Shown piece by piece: positions 30,984 to 39,907 of a DNA stretch of 64,000 nucleotides (position 1 is its first letter; every line of letters begins with the position of its first letter). The stretch comes from Snodgrassella communis (GTDB lineage Bacteria; Pseudomonadota; Gammaproteobacteria; Burkholderiales; Neisseriaceae). Location of the stretch: assembly GCF_914768045.1 (NCBI RefSeq), contig NZ_CAJZCD010000001.1, positions 62,001 through 126,000 on the forward strand. The letters run 5' to 3'. The translations under genes and the position numbers were made by a program. The notes under the pieces are model-generated. The model was not told where the DNA came from. It saw only the letters and a list, made by a program, of their open reading frames with translations, and did not search any database.

Positions 30984-31599
30984 TATCAAAACTCCTCAAC
31001 ACATTATTTAACATGAATCTACTGAATTCGAAGCTATTATGGCTTTTTTTCATTGAAATTAAATTTTTTTAATTATTTATATGTACTGTATTTTAGAATT
31101 TTGTATCAAATAATCTTAGATTGATAGAATCAGATTTTAATTGTAAATACTCCTTAAAAAGTACTGCAAAAATGTTTAAAATTCTCTATCATTGAACCAA
31201 AAGGAATTGGTGAAGTATGAAAAAACTAGCTGAGCATCAAACTGTATCAATATTAAAAAAGCAGGGGCTGAGATACCTGCCAAAGGCTTTCACTGCAAAA
31301 AAGAGGGTTTATACTTCTTATAAATGATAAAACAGTCATTGTCCTGAGATTAAAATCACCAAAGCAACCCAGCCTGAAATATTTGCCGGTTTAACCAACA
31401 AAACAGCTCAGAAATACCAGATTTATATTTTTTTGTTAATCTCAAAAACACAAGGAGCATATCAAAGAGATATTAGCAGCATATAACTCCAAACATCCTC
31501 ATAAGGAATGAAGCAATATGATACCGATAAAATAAAAATTATTGATACAAAATGCACGATTTTCAATGTAATTGCTGTACGAACAATGAGGTATTTATT
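30984..31599. promoter_or_regulatory. Divergent control region of the arc operon and lrp-like gene
   Basis: About 615 AT-rich bases. It must hold the arcA promoter and the regulator's own promoter. I do not find a clean FNR or ArgR site. A 36-codon frame with a plausible ribosome site lies inside it and is listed separately. Confidence 0.5.
31217..31327 (+). CDS. Possible 36-residue basic peptide
   Basis: A short frame that starts at ATG 31217 with GGTGA about four bases upstream and an AAAGGAA a little further. The product is basic (ten Lys or Arg) and has no recognised family. It could be a leader peptide for the regulator, a small protein, or a relic; only the ribosome site speaks for it. 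Confidence 0.22.
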   Translation: MKKLAEHQTVSILKKQGLRYLPKAFTAKKRVYTSYK

Positions 31600-32064
31600 A
31601 TGAAACTGGATAACATAGATAAAAGAATACTCCGAATACTTCAACGAGAAGGTAACATTCAGAATAATGAACTTGCCAAAAAAGTAGGATTATCTCCATC
31701 CCCGTGCCTGCGTCGCATTAAAATATTGGAAGACGCCGGATTTATAAAACAATACGTAGCATTGCTTGATAAAAAAACCATTAATAAACAACTAATAGTA
31801 TATGTCAGAATAAAAATAGATATTGCCAACACCAGCTCTGCTGCCATTGAAAGATTTATTTATGAAGTAAAATTATTGTCACAAATTCAAGAATGTTATG
31901 TTATGGCAGGAGAAAATGATTTTTTATTACGAGTATTGTGTACCGATTTAGAAGAGTATAGAAATTTTCAGGTTAATACCTTAGCATTGTTACCAGGCGT
32001 GTGTAATATTAAAACAGAAATACCATTACAAGTTGTTAAATGGACAACAGAAATAGACATTTAA
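31600..32064 (+). CDS. Lrp/AsnC-family transcriptional regulator
   Basis: A 154-residue DNA-binding protein. Residues 1-60 form the AsnC-type helix-turn-helix (LDNIDKRILRILQREGNIQNNELAKKVGLSPSPCLRRI, given here across residues 3-40) and the rest is the ligand-sensing RAM domain. GAGG lies eight bases before the ATG at 31600; the frame upstream to 31552 has no such site. Divergence from arcA makes control of the arginine deiminase operon in response to arginine or another amino acid the most likely role. A bidirectional terminator separates it from argS. Confidence 0.92.
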   Translation: MKLDNIDKRILRILQREGNIQNNELAKKVGLSPSPCLRRIKILEDAGFIKQYVALLDKKTINKQLIVYVRIKIDIANTSSAAIERFIYEVKLLSQIQECYVMAGENDFLLRVLCTDLEEYRNFQVNTLALLPGVCNIKTEIPLQVVKWTTEIDI

Positions 32065-32066
32065 AT

Positions 32067-32094
32067 AAAAAAGCCTGAATTTACAGGCTTTTTT
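32067..32094. terminator. Bidirectional terminator between the regulator and argS
   Basis: AAAAAAGCCTG and CAGGCTTTTTT around a six-base loop, serving convergent genes. Confidence 0.92.
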
Positions 32095-32099
32095 ATTAT

Positions 32100-33836
32100 C
32101 TACATTTTGTCTAATACATCCAGCCCTAAAAGATCCATCCCCTGCTTTAAAGTTCTTCCTGTTAATCTGGCTATTTGTAAACGACTATTTCTGATTTCAT
32201 CCTTTTCTTTCAAAATCGGATATTTCTCATAAAACTTAGAGAATGAAGAAGCCAATTGAAACAGATAGCTTGCAAGATAATGAGGCATACAATCCTTAGC
32301 CACAGTAATAATTACATCCTCAAACTGCAACAATAAACATAACAGATTTCTTTCATCCTGCTCTGTTGCCAGAATAACATGATCAGTATTGGGTTCAATT
32401 GATTGCCCGCTTTTATTAAGCAAACTTTGAATTCGAGTATAAGCATACTGTAAATAAGGTGCAGTATTCCCTTCAAATGACAGCATACCTTCCCAATTGA
32501 AAATATAATCGCTCGTTCTGTTTTTAGATAGATCTGCATATTTTATCGACGATATCCCTACAGCAGTTGATATCTTAGTAACTTCCTCATTCGATAGCGC
32601 CGGATTTTTCTGACGTACCAGCTCTGACGCTCTTTCAACAGCCTCATTTAACAGATCAATTAACTTAATCGTATTGCCATCACGGGTTTTAAATGGTTTG
32701 CCATCTTTTCCCATCATAGTACCAAAGGCAATATGCTCTAACTGAGTCTTTTCAGTCGCGAATCCCGCTTTACGAACTGTGGCAAATAACTCTTTGAAAT
32801 GTAAACTTTGGCGGACATCAACAACATAAATAATCCGGTCTGCTTTCAAATGCCTAACACGGTAGCGGATACATGCCAGATCAGTAGTTGAATACAGAAA
32901 ACCACCATCACGCTTTTGAATAATAAATGCAGTTGGATTACCGTCTTTATCTTTAATCTCATCTAAAAATACAACTTTCGCACCATCACTATTTACCGCT
33001 ATACCTTTTTGAACAAGCTCATCTACAGTTGGCTGTAAATCGTCATTATATGAAGATTCACCTTTCAAATTACTTTCATTAACCAGCAATCCAAGCTTTT
33101 TATAGACTTCCTGACAATGCTTTTGAGATACTTGTACAAAGCGACGCCATAAAGCCAGAACCTTTTCATCTCCACCTTGTAATTGCACAACATAACTTCT
33201 CGCTGTTTGTGCAAATTCTTCTGATTCTTCAAATCTCTTTTTTGCATTCCGATAAAACGCTTCTAAATCTGCCAATGCAACATCACTCTGCCCAACCTTT
33301 TCCGTCTCAACCATATAAGTAATAAGCATTCCAAATTGCGTGCCCCAGTCACCAACATGATCCTGACTGAAAGCATCATGCCCTAAAAATCTTAATACTC
33401 TATTTAAAGCATCACCAATAATACTGGCACGCAAATGGCCGACATGCATCTCTTTAGCCAAATTAGCAGATGGGTAGTCAATCGGTATGATTTGTTTTGG
33501 TTGTTTTTTTACGCCTAGCCTTTCATCAAACAAACATTCGAATGCCCTCTGACTAAGAAAGCTGCCTGATAAAAAAATATTAATAAAGCCCGAACCCAAT
33601 ATTTCGATGCTATCAACAATTCCTTCATCTTTCAAACAAGATAAATTGTTTACAACTTTCTCAGCAATCTCTCTAGGATTTGATTTCAAGGATTTTGCTG
33701 CTCCCATAGCCCCATTAATCTGATAATGGCCAAATTCAGGTTTTGATGCAGGACGTAACAGAGCTGGGTATGAAGACAAACCACTATCTTCAAAAGCCTT
33801 ATCCACATAATTATTTAAAAATTTTTGTAATTCCAT
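32100..33836 (-). CDS. argS: Arginyl-tRNA synthetase
   Basis: Charges tRNA-Arg. The class I HIGH-type motif is HVGHLRAS near residue 135; the Arg-tRNA N-terminal additional domain, the FGTMMGKDGKPFKTRDG block and the C-terminal DALR anticodon domain follow. The frame starts at 33851, but MELQKFLNNYV at 33836 is the usual N-terminus and has GAGAG upstream, giving 578 residues. It lies beside the arc operon, so three arginine-linked functions (tRNA-Arg, catabolism, charging) cluster within 8 kb, perhaps by chance. Confidence 0.95.
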   Translation of the reverse strand: MELQKFLNNYVDKAFEDSGLSSYPALLRPASKPEFGHYQINGAMGAAKSLKSNPREIAEKVVNNLSCLKDEGIVDSIEILGSGFINIFLSGSFLSQRAFECLFDERLGVKKQPKQIIPIDYPSANLAKEMHVGHLRASIIGDALNRVLRFLGHDAFSQDHVGDWGTQFGMLITYMVETEKVGQSDVALADLEAFYRNAKKRFEESEEFAQTARSYVVQLQGGDEKVLALWRRFVQVSQKHCQEVYKKLGLLVNESNLKGESSYNDDLQPTVDELVQKGIAVNSDGAKVVFLDEIKDKDGNPTAFIIQKRDGGFLYSTTDLACIRYRVRHLKADRIIYVVDVRQSLHFKELFATVRKAGFATEKTQLEHIAFGTMMGKDGKPFKTRDGNTIKLIDLLNEAVERASELVRQKNPALSNEEVTKISTAVGISSIKYADLSKNRTSDYIFNWEGMLSFEGNTAPYLQYAYTRIQSLLNKSGQSIEPNTDHVILATEQDERNLLCLLLQFEDVIITVAKDCMPHYLASYLFQLASSFSKFYEKYPILKEKDEIRNSRLQIARLTGRTLKQGMDLLGLDVLDKM

Positions 33837-33932
33837 TCTCTCACACCTCATCTTTTATATTTATATTGCTATATATAACATAAAATGTAAGAAATCGTCG
33901 CATTGTTTACAGAAAATTGGAAAAAAACTGTC

Positions 33933-34641
33933 ATGAATATACATAAAAAGATTAAATTGACGCCCTGTTACTGACAAAAAATTTAATGATTACTTTGAAA
34001 AGAGAATAACTTGTCACTGTTTTGGCTCAACGCTTTATGCTCAGTCCCCCGCCATTTATCATGTACCGAAAAAAAGCCGCATTGAAACTGTTTGCCTCAT
34101 TAACCAGTTAAAATATACCCTATATAATTATTAACTATAGTCTTAAACGTCTGGTCAAAATTAAAAAATCCAACAAAGATAAATTAAAGTAGCAAGTAAA
34201 GTGCCATAACAAAATCTATCCGTACGTTATATTATATACAGACACAAAGTATTCATCTTTACTTAAAAATAAGATAAAGCAACAGAGCAGAGAACAATTA
34301 TTTGTCTGGATTGCTAATTTTTTGTGTGCGAACATATGCAGGTATTGACTCAACTCAATCTCAATTTAGCTCAGCATGAGTTCTGCAAGACAATGTTTTA
34401 GTCTGATATCATTAAATGCATTTATTCAGCTATTGGCAGCGAATATCAGAACAATGAAAACATCTGCTTATCAAAAAAATCGAATAAACATAAAATAAAT
34501 CATAAATTTACCAATCCAACCTATCCATAGACGAGCATTAAAGCAAAAATTAACTACTACAATACTGTTAAATCGTATAAAGCGGTTATCAGGCAAAACA
34601 CCTTATGCGCATTAACAGATTATTTTTATAATGAAGTGTAA
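33933..34641 (+). pseudogene. Integrase-core (IS481-like) transposase relic
   Basis: No intact frame, but reading the + strand across three frames gives ordered pieces of one rve/DDE transposase. They are an N-terminal MNIHKKIKLTP, then SLKRLVKIKKSNKDKLK, HNKIYPYVILYTDTK, QQSREQLFVWIANF, CIYSAIGSEYQ (for CVYTDNGTEYK), INHKFTNPTYP, and a C-terminal INYYNTVKSYKAV followed by LTDYFYNEV. Order and spacing fit a full-length transposase of about 236 codons. At least three internal stops and two frameshifts show it is long dead. The exact IS family is from memory; IS481-like is the best fit. Confidence 0.72.
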
Positions 34642-34859
34642 ATAACCCGACATTCCCTAATATATAAACATCTTAACGGTAATAGCAGCATCCACTTCTT
34701 TTACTATCACTACAACTTAATACTCAGCCAGCTCTTTTATTTTAAATCCTCTGGAATTAAGTGAAAAATTTTTCTATTTTTGTACTGTATTAATTCAAGT
34801 GGTAATTACACTAAGAAATAAAGCGCCCAATTCTGGTTTTACTTGCTGATTGATCAACC

Positions 34860-35054
34860 TGCTGCTGCAATATTATTTCGTGGCAAGATGGCTACGGATT
34901 CAGAACATAGAAAGTAGTTTGGCAATATCACTGACCCAGTGATAAACTTCGTACACTCTTGATCATTACTTATCAACTTAAGTGCTATATAAACACAAAT
35001 TTTTATACTGATAACTTTCATCTGTGTCTGTAACAACAGTTACAGGCTTTTTTA
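34860..35054 (+). ncRNA. Candidate small RNA with its own terminator
   Basis: A strong + strand terminator (35028-35054) has no gene before it. About 90 bases upstream is a perfect hairpin, ATCACTG-ACC-CAGTGAT at 34927-34943. A structured transcript of some 150-250 bases ending at this terminator is possible. The 5' end is not defined, and the terminator might instead belong to the dead transposase transcript. Confidence 0.3.
35028..35054 (+). terminator. Rho-independent terminator without an upstream gene
   Basis: CTGTAAC (35028-35034) pairs with GTTACAG (35039-35045) across a four-base loop, followed by GCTTTTTTTA. The next intact gene on this strand starts downstream at 35163. Confidence 0.8.
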
Positions 35055-35162
35055 TAGGCAAATATAAGCTTGAATTATCGATTACCATAATCCGGATGTA
35101 TAATCTTTACCTGATGAAACAGCACATATCAATTTACTAATTTATCTATGGAGAAATAATAC

Positions 35163-36005
35163 ATGTGCCAGTTGTTAGGCATGGATTGCAATACCCCCAC
35201 TGATATAGTGTTTTCTTTTGAAGGCTTCCGCTTACGCGGTGGCTTAACAGATAATCATGCTGACGGTTTTGGTATTGCTTTTTTTGAAGGTCATGGCGTA
35301 CGCCTGCTTCAGGATGACAAGCCCTGCGCCAGCTCTCCTGTAGCAGATCTCGTACAGCAGTATAAAATTAAGTCGGAAAACGTGATTGCACATATTCGCA
35401 AGGCTACGCAAGGGCAGGTGCATTTGGTCAATACGCATCCGTTTGTACGCGAATTATGGGGAGAATACTGGGTATTTGCGCATAATGGAAATCTGCGCCG
35501 CTTTAAGCCAGCCGGTGGAGAATATTTTAATCCAGTAGGTACAACCGATTCCGAACAAGCATTCTGCTATTTGCTTGAGCAATTACGCCAGCGTTTTCGC
35601 CACAAGCCTTCACGCGAAGTTTTATTTCAAACGGTGGCAGAAATTACTGCTGAATTACGCCAATATGGGCTGTTTAATTATATGCTTTCCAATGGCGATT
35701 GGTTGATTGCCCATGCCAGTACCCTGCTCTTTTATATTATTCGACAAGCTCCTTTTGGTAAGGCAGTTCTGACTGATGAAGATGTAGCCATTGATTTTTC
35801 CGCCGTAACTACCCCTCACGATCGTGTTGCGGTAATCGCTACCCTACCCCTTACCTGTAACGAACAATGGCAGCAGCTGGCTATTAACGAACTGGTGATG
35901 TTCAGCCAGGGAGAAATTGTTTTGCGTGATTGTATCCAGCCGCCACAATATATGAGCGTGGAAGAAGGTCTGGCCGTTGCACGTAAAGCGGGCGTGAGTA
36001 TGTGA
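35163..36005 (+). CDS. Class II glutamine amidotransferase (YafJ-like)
   Basis: A 280-residue protein of the stand-alone glutamine amidotransferase type (YafJ/GAT type 2). The nucleophile is Cys2 right after the initiator Met; HIRKATQGQVHLVNTHPF near residues 78-95 and FAHNGNLRRF follow as in the family. GGAG lies nine bases before the ATG, and a TATAAT at 35099-35104 is a plausible -10 box. The acceptor substrate is unknown for this family, and no partner synthase is adjacent. No terminator is seen after it. Confidence 0.88.
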   Translation: MCQLLGMDCNTPTDIVFSFEGFRLRGGLTDNHADGFGIAFFEGHGVRLLQDDKPCASSPVADLVQQYKIKSENVIAHIRKATQGQVHLVNTHPFVRELWGEYWVFAHNGNLRRFKPAGGEYFNPVGTTDSEQAFCYLLEQLRQRFRHKPSREVLFQTVAEITAELRQYGLFNYMLSNGDWLIAHASTLLFYIIRQAPFGKAVLTDEDVAIDFSAVTTPHDRVAVIATLPLTCNEQWQQLAINELVMFSQGEIVLRDCIQPPQYMSVEEGLAVARKAGVSM

Positions 36006-36697
36006 TGTATTTAACAGAGGTGATTTACTATTAATCAGATATTAAATTAAATCTAAGCCAGCGGAACAAATCCAGATAATTTGCAATCATATATAGTTCC
36101 GGCTATATATTACTGAAACCAGATACAGCTAATATTTATGCCTGCACAGAAAGTATTAAACCCATCTGCTGGCAATAGCAAAAGCCATGTAAAAATATTT
36201 TAGCTGTCAGCTAGTAATTTGTCTTACCGATAATATTAATCTGCTCAGAATATCGGCTTAAGTAATAAATTAACTGGTAAAACCCAATATAAGAACATAA
36301 AAAACTATTGTCAGGCATATCGGCTGCTTACAAATAAGTTTTTCACTCTACTAACGGATTAATATCTGTATTGCAGCCGATAGTGGATTTAAACAAAAAT
36401 GTTTATCATTAGATTGTCCATTACCGTCTTAAACTTATAAAGCTTCATTAACAACGAATATATAAATTATCAGTGTCGCAGATAGGTACAGCCATAAACA
36501 AGCAGACCATATTGATAACTATCTGAACTATATCTTCTTTATTAACGAAACCTTTTTCTCTCATTTTCTACAGCATCACTTATCTGGCTTCATATGTGAT
36601 TTTGGCGTGACAGAGAAAACTTGGGGATTAAGTATTATTTAAAAGTTAGAATAAATTATATTATATAACAACATGTTATGTTTTAAAAACAAATCAG
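36006..36697. other. AT-rich intergenic gap
   Basis: About 690 bases between convergent genes. A short open stretch near 36520-36640 has no family likeness. Possibly more decayed DNA, but nothing I can name. Confidence 0.45.
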
Positions 36698-36750
36698 GCC
36701 AATGAATACACCGGCTTGCGTTTCCCCCGCAAGCCGGTGTATTCATTGGC
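36698..36750. repeat. Perfect 23-base inverted repeat
   Basis: Arms 36698-36720 and 36728-36750 are exact reverse complements with a seven-base spacer TTTCCCC. It lies 34 bases past the stop of the sodium-symporter gene and may act as its terminator, but the stem is far longer and more perfect than other terminators in the window and no T run follows directly on either side. Confidence 0.9.
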
Positions 36751-36784
36751 ATAAAGCTTGATTTTAATATTGATTATTGCAAGC

Positions 36785-38146
36785 TTACATAAAGCCGTAT
36801 ATCAAGATAGCTATTACCGCCACAGGAATAACAATCCGACATAAGAATTTCCAGCCCGCAAATATTACCGGATTCAAATTCAGCTCCTGCCGAATGGTTT
36901 CCTGCTTCATCATCCAGCCGGCAAAAATAATAGTACCCAAACCAGTTAACGGCAGCATAAGCTTACTGGTGACATAATCCAGAAAATCAAAAATATTTTT
37001 TCCAAATATGGTGACATCCTGCCATGCATTAAAGGACAACAGACAGGCAATACCCAAAGCCCAGATAATTACACTGCTCACCAATGTAGCTGATTTACGG
37101 CCTAAATGAGTTTTTTCTTCCAGCAGTTCTACAGTTGGTTCCAGTAACGAAATAGAGGAAGTAAGTGCAGCAAAGGTAAGGAAGATAAAGAACAGTACAC
37201 CGATGATGGTACCGCCAGCCATATTACCAAAAGCAATCGGCAAGGTAACGAAAATCAGGCCGGGCCCTTCTGCCGGTTGCAGACCATTGGCAAATACCAG
37301 TGGGAAAATGGCCATACCAGATAACATAGCTACAATTACGTCCAGAATTACCACGGTACGGGCAGTGGAAATCAGATTAACATCTTTGCCCAGATACGAG
37401 CCATAGGCCATCATAATCCCCATACCCAGAGACAAACTGAAAAACGCATGTCCCAATGCCGCCAATACAGCCTTACCCGTGATGGCAGACCAGTTGGGAG
37501 TAAACAGGAAAGCAAATGCTTTGCCAAATGAAGGGCCGCTGACAACGCCAGCATAAATCACCAGTCCAATCAGCAAAATACCCAGCCCCGGCATCATGAT
37601 TTTACATGAACGCTCCAGACCGGCACCTACTCCCATCGCTACAATCAAGCCAGTAGCCAACATAAACACAGTATGCCAAGTAAGCAAATGATTTACACTG
37701 CCGAGAAATTGCTGAAACACCTCACTGGTACCATCACCATGCAGCCCTGTGAAAGTACCATTGCCGGCAAGGAAAATGTAATCAGTGGCCCAGCCACCAA
37801 TCACGCTGTAAAAAGACAGTATCAGGAATGAGCCAAGTACACCAATAATACCTACCCAGCGCCATGATTTGGATCGTCCTTCAGCAGCAGCCACATCTTC
37901 CATAGTGTGAATCGGATTTTTCTGTCCGCGACGGCCAATCAGCCACTCGGCTACCAGAATCGGTAAACCAATCACAAACATGCAAATCAGATAGGTAAGC
38001 ACAAACGCAGAACCACCCATCTGGCCGGCCATATAGGGGAATTTCCAGATATTGCCCAAACCTACTGCTGAACCTGCTGCGGCGAGCATAAATCCCATCC
38101 GCGAGCTCCATTGTGAATGCGATTTTTTCTTTGTTCCGCCACTCAT
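36785..38146 (-). CDS. Sodium-dependent transporter, NSS (SNF) family
   Basis: A 453-residue inner-membrane symporter related to LeuT and MhsT, which import hydrophobic amino acids with sodium. The helix 1 signature GSAVGLGNIWKFPYMAGQMG lies at about residues 25-44; eleven to twelve membrane segments follow. AAGGGG lies five bases before the ATG. Substrate is unknown; in this amino-acid-using genome, aromatic or branched amino acids are likely. Confidence 0.9.
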   Translation of the reverse strand: MSGGTKKKSHSQWSSRMGFMLAAAGSAVGLGNIWKFPYMAGQMGGSAFVLTYLICMFVIGLPILVAEWLIGRRGQKNPIHTMEDVAAAEGRSKSWRWVGIIGVLGSFLILSFYSVIGGWATDYIFLAGNGTFTGLHGDGTSEVFQQFLGSVNHLLTWHTVFMLATGLIVAMGVGAGLERSCKIMMPGLGILLIGLVIYAGVVSGPSFGKAFAFLFTPNWSAITGKAVLAALGHAFFSLSLGMGIMMAYGSYLGKDVNLISTARTVVILDVIVAMLSGMAIFPLVFANGLQPAEGPGLIFVTLPIAFGNMAGGTIIGVLFFIFLTFAALTSSISLLEPTVELLEEKTHLGRKSATLVSSVIIWALGIACLLSFNAWQDVTIFGKNIFDFLDYVTSKLMLPLTGLGTIIFAGWMMKQETIRQELNLNPVIFAGWKFLCRIVIPVAVIAILIYGFM

Positions 38147-38317
38147 AACTGCCCCTTACATCCTAATTCAAGATTCAATAGAAAACTCAACATTTAACTC
38201 TATAATGTAAAATTAATTGGTAATCATGCCATGAATCGCATTTTTGGACAAGAAATGATTGCTTATGTGCTGTTTTCTGGCTAATAACGGCACAATTTAG
38301 ACATTATGTCCAAATTA

Positions 38318-38344
38318 TTGAATTAATGTATTCAATTAATTCAA
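38318..38344. repeat. AT-rich inverted repeat between the nit gene and the symporter
   Basis: TTGAATTAAT and ATTAATTCAA, perfect ten-base arms with a seven-base spacer, 172 bases upstream of the symporter ATG and just past the stop of the nitrilase-like gene. It could be an operator or a weak transcript end; AT-rich repeats like this also arise by chance. Confidence 0.4.
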
Positions 38345-38373
38345 CATCTGTTAAGGCAGATAATCATTCATGA

Positions 38374-39177
38374 TTACAGTAAGCGATGTTGTAGTGCCGG
38401 TAATTTGGTGCGTACCGATTGCAGGAAATCTGCATCCAGCTCAGCACAAATTACGCCCTCTCCCTCTGGAAGTGAAGCGATTACTTCACCCCACGGATTA
38501 ATAATCAAGCTGTGGCCATAGGTACGGCGGCCATTCTGGTGCTGCCCGCCTTGTGCTGAAGCCAGTACATAACACTGATTTTCAATTGCTCTGGCCGTTA
38601 ACAGGGTATGCCAGTGCGCTTTACCAGTGGTATAGGTAAAGGCTGCCGGTAAAACCAGTACCTCAAATGGGAGCTGAGCACGGAAGAATTCAGGAAAACG
38701 TAAGTCGTAACAAATACCCTGCGCCACAGTGATATGATCAACCTTTAACTCCGGCACATCCATGCCGCGCAATATGGTATCGGCTTCGGCATAATATTCA
38801 TTGGCACCGCTGTAACCAAACAAATGCATTTTGTGATAGAAACCAAGCAGCTCACCGGCACGCCCATACACCAGCATGGTATTAAGCACCTTGGTTTTAT
38901 CGGTACTTTGTAAGGGTATGGTGCCACCAAACAGGACAATACCCAATTCAGCCGCCAGTGTTTTTAAGGCAGATTGCAGTACCCCATCGCCGAATGTCTC
39001 TGCTACAGCTACTTTATCGGTATCGTTTTTACCCATAATTGGCCAGTATTCAGGTAATACCACCCATTGCGCCCCTGCTGCGGCAGCCTGCCGCACTAAG
39101 CGCTGCATAGACTGGATATTTTCGGCAACATCTGTACCTGAAACCATTTGTACAATGCCAACATTGATATTGTTCAT
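38374..39177 (-). CDS. Carbon-nitrogen hydrolase, Nit1/deaminated-glutathione-amidase type
   Basis: A 267-residue nitrilase-superfamily enzyme with the catalytic triad visible: Glu43 in LPEYWP, Lys116 in YHKMHLFGY and Cys156 in GICYDLRFPE. These blocks are most like Nit1/YbeM-type amidases that repair deaminated glutathione, rather than true nitrilases or beta-ureidopropionase. AAGGAG lies six bases before the ATG. Monocistronic by appearance. Confidence 0.88.
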   Translation of the reverse strand: MNNINVGIVQMVSGTDVAENIQSMQRLVRQAAAAGAQWVVLPEYWPIMGKNDTDKVAVAETFGDGVLQSALKTLAAELGIVLFGGTIPLQSTDKTKVLNTMLVYGRAGELLGFYHKMHLFGYSGANEYYAEADTILRGMDVPELKVDHITVAQGICYDLRFPEFFRAQLPFEVLVLPAAFTYTTGKAHWHTLLTARAIENQCYVLASAQGGQHQNGRRTYGHSLIINPWGEVIASLPEGEGVICAELDADFLQSVRTKLPALQHRLL

Positions 39178-39755
39178 GTAATGCTCCTTAAATACTCAAA
39201 AAACTTATGCCATAACTGTAGCCGTAAGATTATTTATAGCCTTAACTGGATTGATACGCAAATAAATCAATATTTATTGTGATAATGCAGGTAGTTGCTG
39301 TGATGGTAAAGCAATTGTTGTAGAAATGTTATTTTAATTTCTACTAACATATTAATATTAATTAATAAATTCATACCTATATAAATATATTTTGACTTTA
39401 ATGTAAGGCTATTACTAGAATAATCATGAAATTGAACAGAGGTTAATACTTAACTGCTTTAACAGCATAACAGGAGGAATAGGCAGTAATACAAACCAAA
39501 CCACTACTTTTAAATAATATGACCTGAATAGCTGATGATTCAGCTATATAAATAATTACAGCAGAAGTCCAAATCATTTATCACAATAATTATTTGTATG
39601 TATTAATGAATTTATCTAATTGACAAAGAAACTGTTATAGTTTCAGTTAACATAAAACAACAGACTTAGTAATATCGGTATTAAGCTAGATTAAGCAACC
39701 TCTATCATCACTAAATTTATTTCATTCCGATAGATAAAAGAAGTTTGATAATTAG
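39178..39755. other. AT-rich intergenic gap
   Basis: About 580 bases. Nothing recognised until the transposase relic at 39756. Confidence 0.45.
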
Positions 39756-39854
39756 TTTTCAGATGAGTGTTTCAATGCATTTAACATTCAACGTTTCCTG
39801 AGCAAAAAAGACTATTCGTATGATAATGCAGTGATGGAGGCTGCATTAAAAAAT
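39756..39854 (+). pseudogene. IS3-type OrfB fragment
   Basis: A 33-codon open stretch without start that ends SKKDYSYDNAVMEAALKN. This matches the MSRKGNCYDNAVMESFF-TLK block near the end of the IS3 OrfB catalytic core; FSDE 24 residues before it fits the usual HSDRG. Only this short core piece is left. It is a different piece from the relic at 25.2-25.7 kb. Confidence 0.55.
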
Positions 39855-39857
39855 ATT

Positions 39858-39897
39858 AGTAGTTTAGTAGTTTAGTAGTTTAGTAGTTTAGTAGTTT
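39858..39897. repeat. Octanucleotide tandem repeat, five copies
   Basis: Five exact head-to-tail copies of AGTAGTTT, ending ten bases before the stop of the FRG-domain gene (3' side). Short repeats of this kind change copy number by slippage. Because it lies outside the coding region, it would affect the message end rather than the reading frame. Confidence 0.95.
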
Positions 39898-39907
39898 AAA
39901 TTAAAAT

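Noticed and set aside
31101-31135. Possible FNR-type site upstream of arcA
   Set aside because: TTGAT occurs, but the second half-site is at the wrong spacing and has mismatches.
34854-35036. 60-codon minus-strand frame in the gap before the amidotransferase
   Set aside because: No start signal or family, and it overlaps the hairpin and terminator that better explain the region.
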